NCBI GenBank assembly: GCA_026388015.1
Contig: JAPLKO010000051.1
Span: forward strand, 40,150-104,149
Length of the DNA: 64,000 nt
Source of the DNA: Candidatus Firestoneibacteriota bacterium
Lineage (GTDB): Bacteria > Oederibacteriota > D2-FULL-39-29
Direction: 5' to 3'
The notes beneath the pieces are model-generated. The model was given only the letters and a program-made list of their open reading frames with translations. It did not search any database and had not been told where the DNA came from. Position 1 is the first letter of the stretch, and each line of letters opens with the position of its first letter. The position numbers were made by a program, and so were the translations under genes. Of the stretch, positions 63,764 to 64,000 are shown piece after piece.

Positions 63764-63791
63764 GAGTTTCGAATTTAGAGCTTCGAATTTG
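63764..63791. repeat. Short direct repeat in the synthase-RuBisCO gap
   Basis: TTCGAATTT occurs twice (63768-63776 and 63783-63791 region) separated by AGAGC, in AT-rich sequence between the two minus-strand genes. Phrases of this kind recur as noncoding filler in genomes of uncultivated bacteria in my experience; no role is evident. Confidence 0.4.
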
Positions 63792-63800
63792 TTTTTAAAG

Positions 63801-64000
63801 TTATTTAGCCAGCGCGTAATTGTTCGCTGTATCCGGCGTGCCCCATTTGTCGAGCGCGGCTTTAAGTTCTTTGTTCTTTTCCGCAGCTTTTGCAAGAGGT
63901 ACTTTTTTATTAACGGCTTCTATCGCCTGATGGAACGCTTTAACGCCTGCTTTAAGACCCATCGGATGTGCATGAATACCGCCGCCGGCGCCAATAATAA
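63801..64000 (-). CDS. RuBisCO large-subunit family protein, C-terminal 66 residues
   Basis: Only the C-terminus lies in the window; the gene runs off the right edge. It reads IIGAGGGIHAHPMGLKAGVK then AFHQAIEAV, and ends with KNKELKAALDKWGTP and ALAK before TAA at 63801-63803. The GAGGGIHxHP motif, the following AGVKAFHQAIEAV helix and the KELKAALDKWG tail match archaeal-type form III (or II/III) RuBisCO C-termini, such as the Thermococcus protein. Whether the catalytic residues are intact, and thus carboxylase versus RuBisCO-like protein, cannot be judged. The synthase gene follows on the same strand after 140 bases. Confidence 0.8.
   Translation of the reverse strand, partial: IIGAGGGIHAHPMGLKAGVKAFHQAIEAVNKKVPLAKAAEKNKELKAALDKWGTPDTANNYALAK

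Overview
This looks like a stretch of chromosome from an uncultivated anaerobic bacterium with a Gram-negative type envelope. Envelope evidence: a TolC-family outer-membrane channel, several signal-peptide or lipobox proteins, a beta-barrel-like protein and a PorV-like protein. Anaerobe evidence: hybrid cluster protein, an NfnAB-type bifurcating transhydrogenase, an Fe-S aldo/keto reductase and a radical SAM protein. Carbohydrate genes (NagA-like deacetylase, two Gfo/Idh dehydrogenases, a heparinase remnant, a parallel beta-helix protein, a lactonase) suggest saccharide scavenging. The standard genetic code fits. The mixture recalls candidate phyla such as Firestonebacteria, Omnitrophota or Elusimicrobiota, but the phylum cannot be fixed from this window.

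Layout. 1-4.3 kb: mnmG (cut by the window edge), rsmG, parA and parB with two parS sites, a typical origin-proximal cluster. 4.5-13.9 kb: mixed metabolic and regulatory genes (Fe-S aldo/keto reductase, degenerate APH-like kinase, phosphatase, ABC exporter, GAF/HD-GYP protein, phosphodiester glycosidase, Gfo/Idh, pseudouridine synthase). 13.9-17.9 kb: exported proteins, including a subtilase with a type IX-like C-terminal tail translationally coupled to a PorV-like protein. 17.9-22.2 kb: groES-groEL-dnaK behind a textbook sigma-54 promoter, ending in a strong terminator. 22.3-24.3 kb: a YwqK/DJ-1 fusion and decayed genes. 24.3-29.6 kb: nagA and a TatT-DctP-DctQM TRAP transporter set. 29.6-32.5 kb: small zincin, AlkD-like repair protein, unknown protein and GT-C-like membrane protein. 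32.5-37.1 kb: nitrogen-related genes (hcp behind a perfect palindrome, type III glutamine synthetase, an amt remnant). 37.3-46.7 kb: tRNA-Ala, ZIP transporter, Gfo/Idh, HEAT lipoprotein, hydrolase, PLP enzyme, NfnAB, URO-D-like protein. 46.9-53.7 kb: an autoregulated marR-tolC-MFP-RND efflux operon. 53.7-61.5 kb: msrA, heparinase pseudogene, beta-helix protein, lactonase, YwqK-like membrane protein, YgiQ. 61.7-64 kb: methyltransferase and, on the minus strand, a Re-citrate/homocitrate synthase-like enzyme downstream of a RuBisCO large-subunit gene that runs off the window.

Regulatory sequence is unusually readable: perfect parS sites, a perfect sigma-54 promoter, several sigma-70 promoters with 17-bp spacers, two candidate operators, strong terminators and several genes whose -10 box lies so close to the ATG that the mRNA is probably leaderless. 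No single locus is clearly a wholly new system. The best leads are sigma-54 control of groESL-dnaK, the YwqK/DJ-1 fusion, the type IX-like protease/PorV pair, the hcp palindrome and the RuBisCO/Re-citrate-synthase-like pair.
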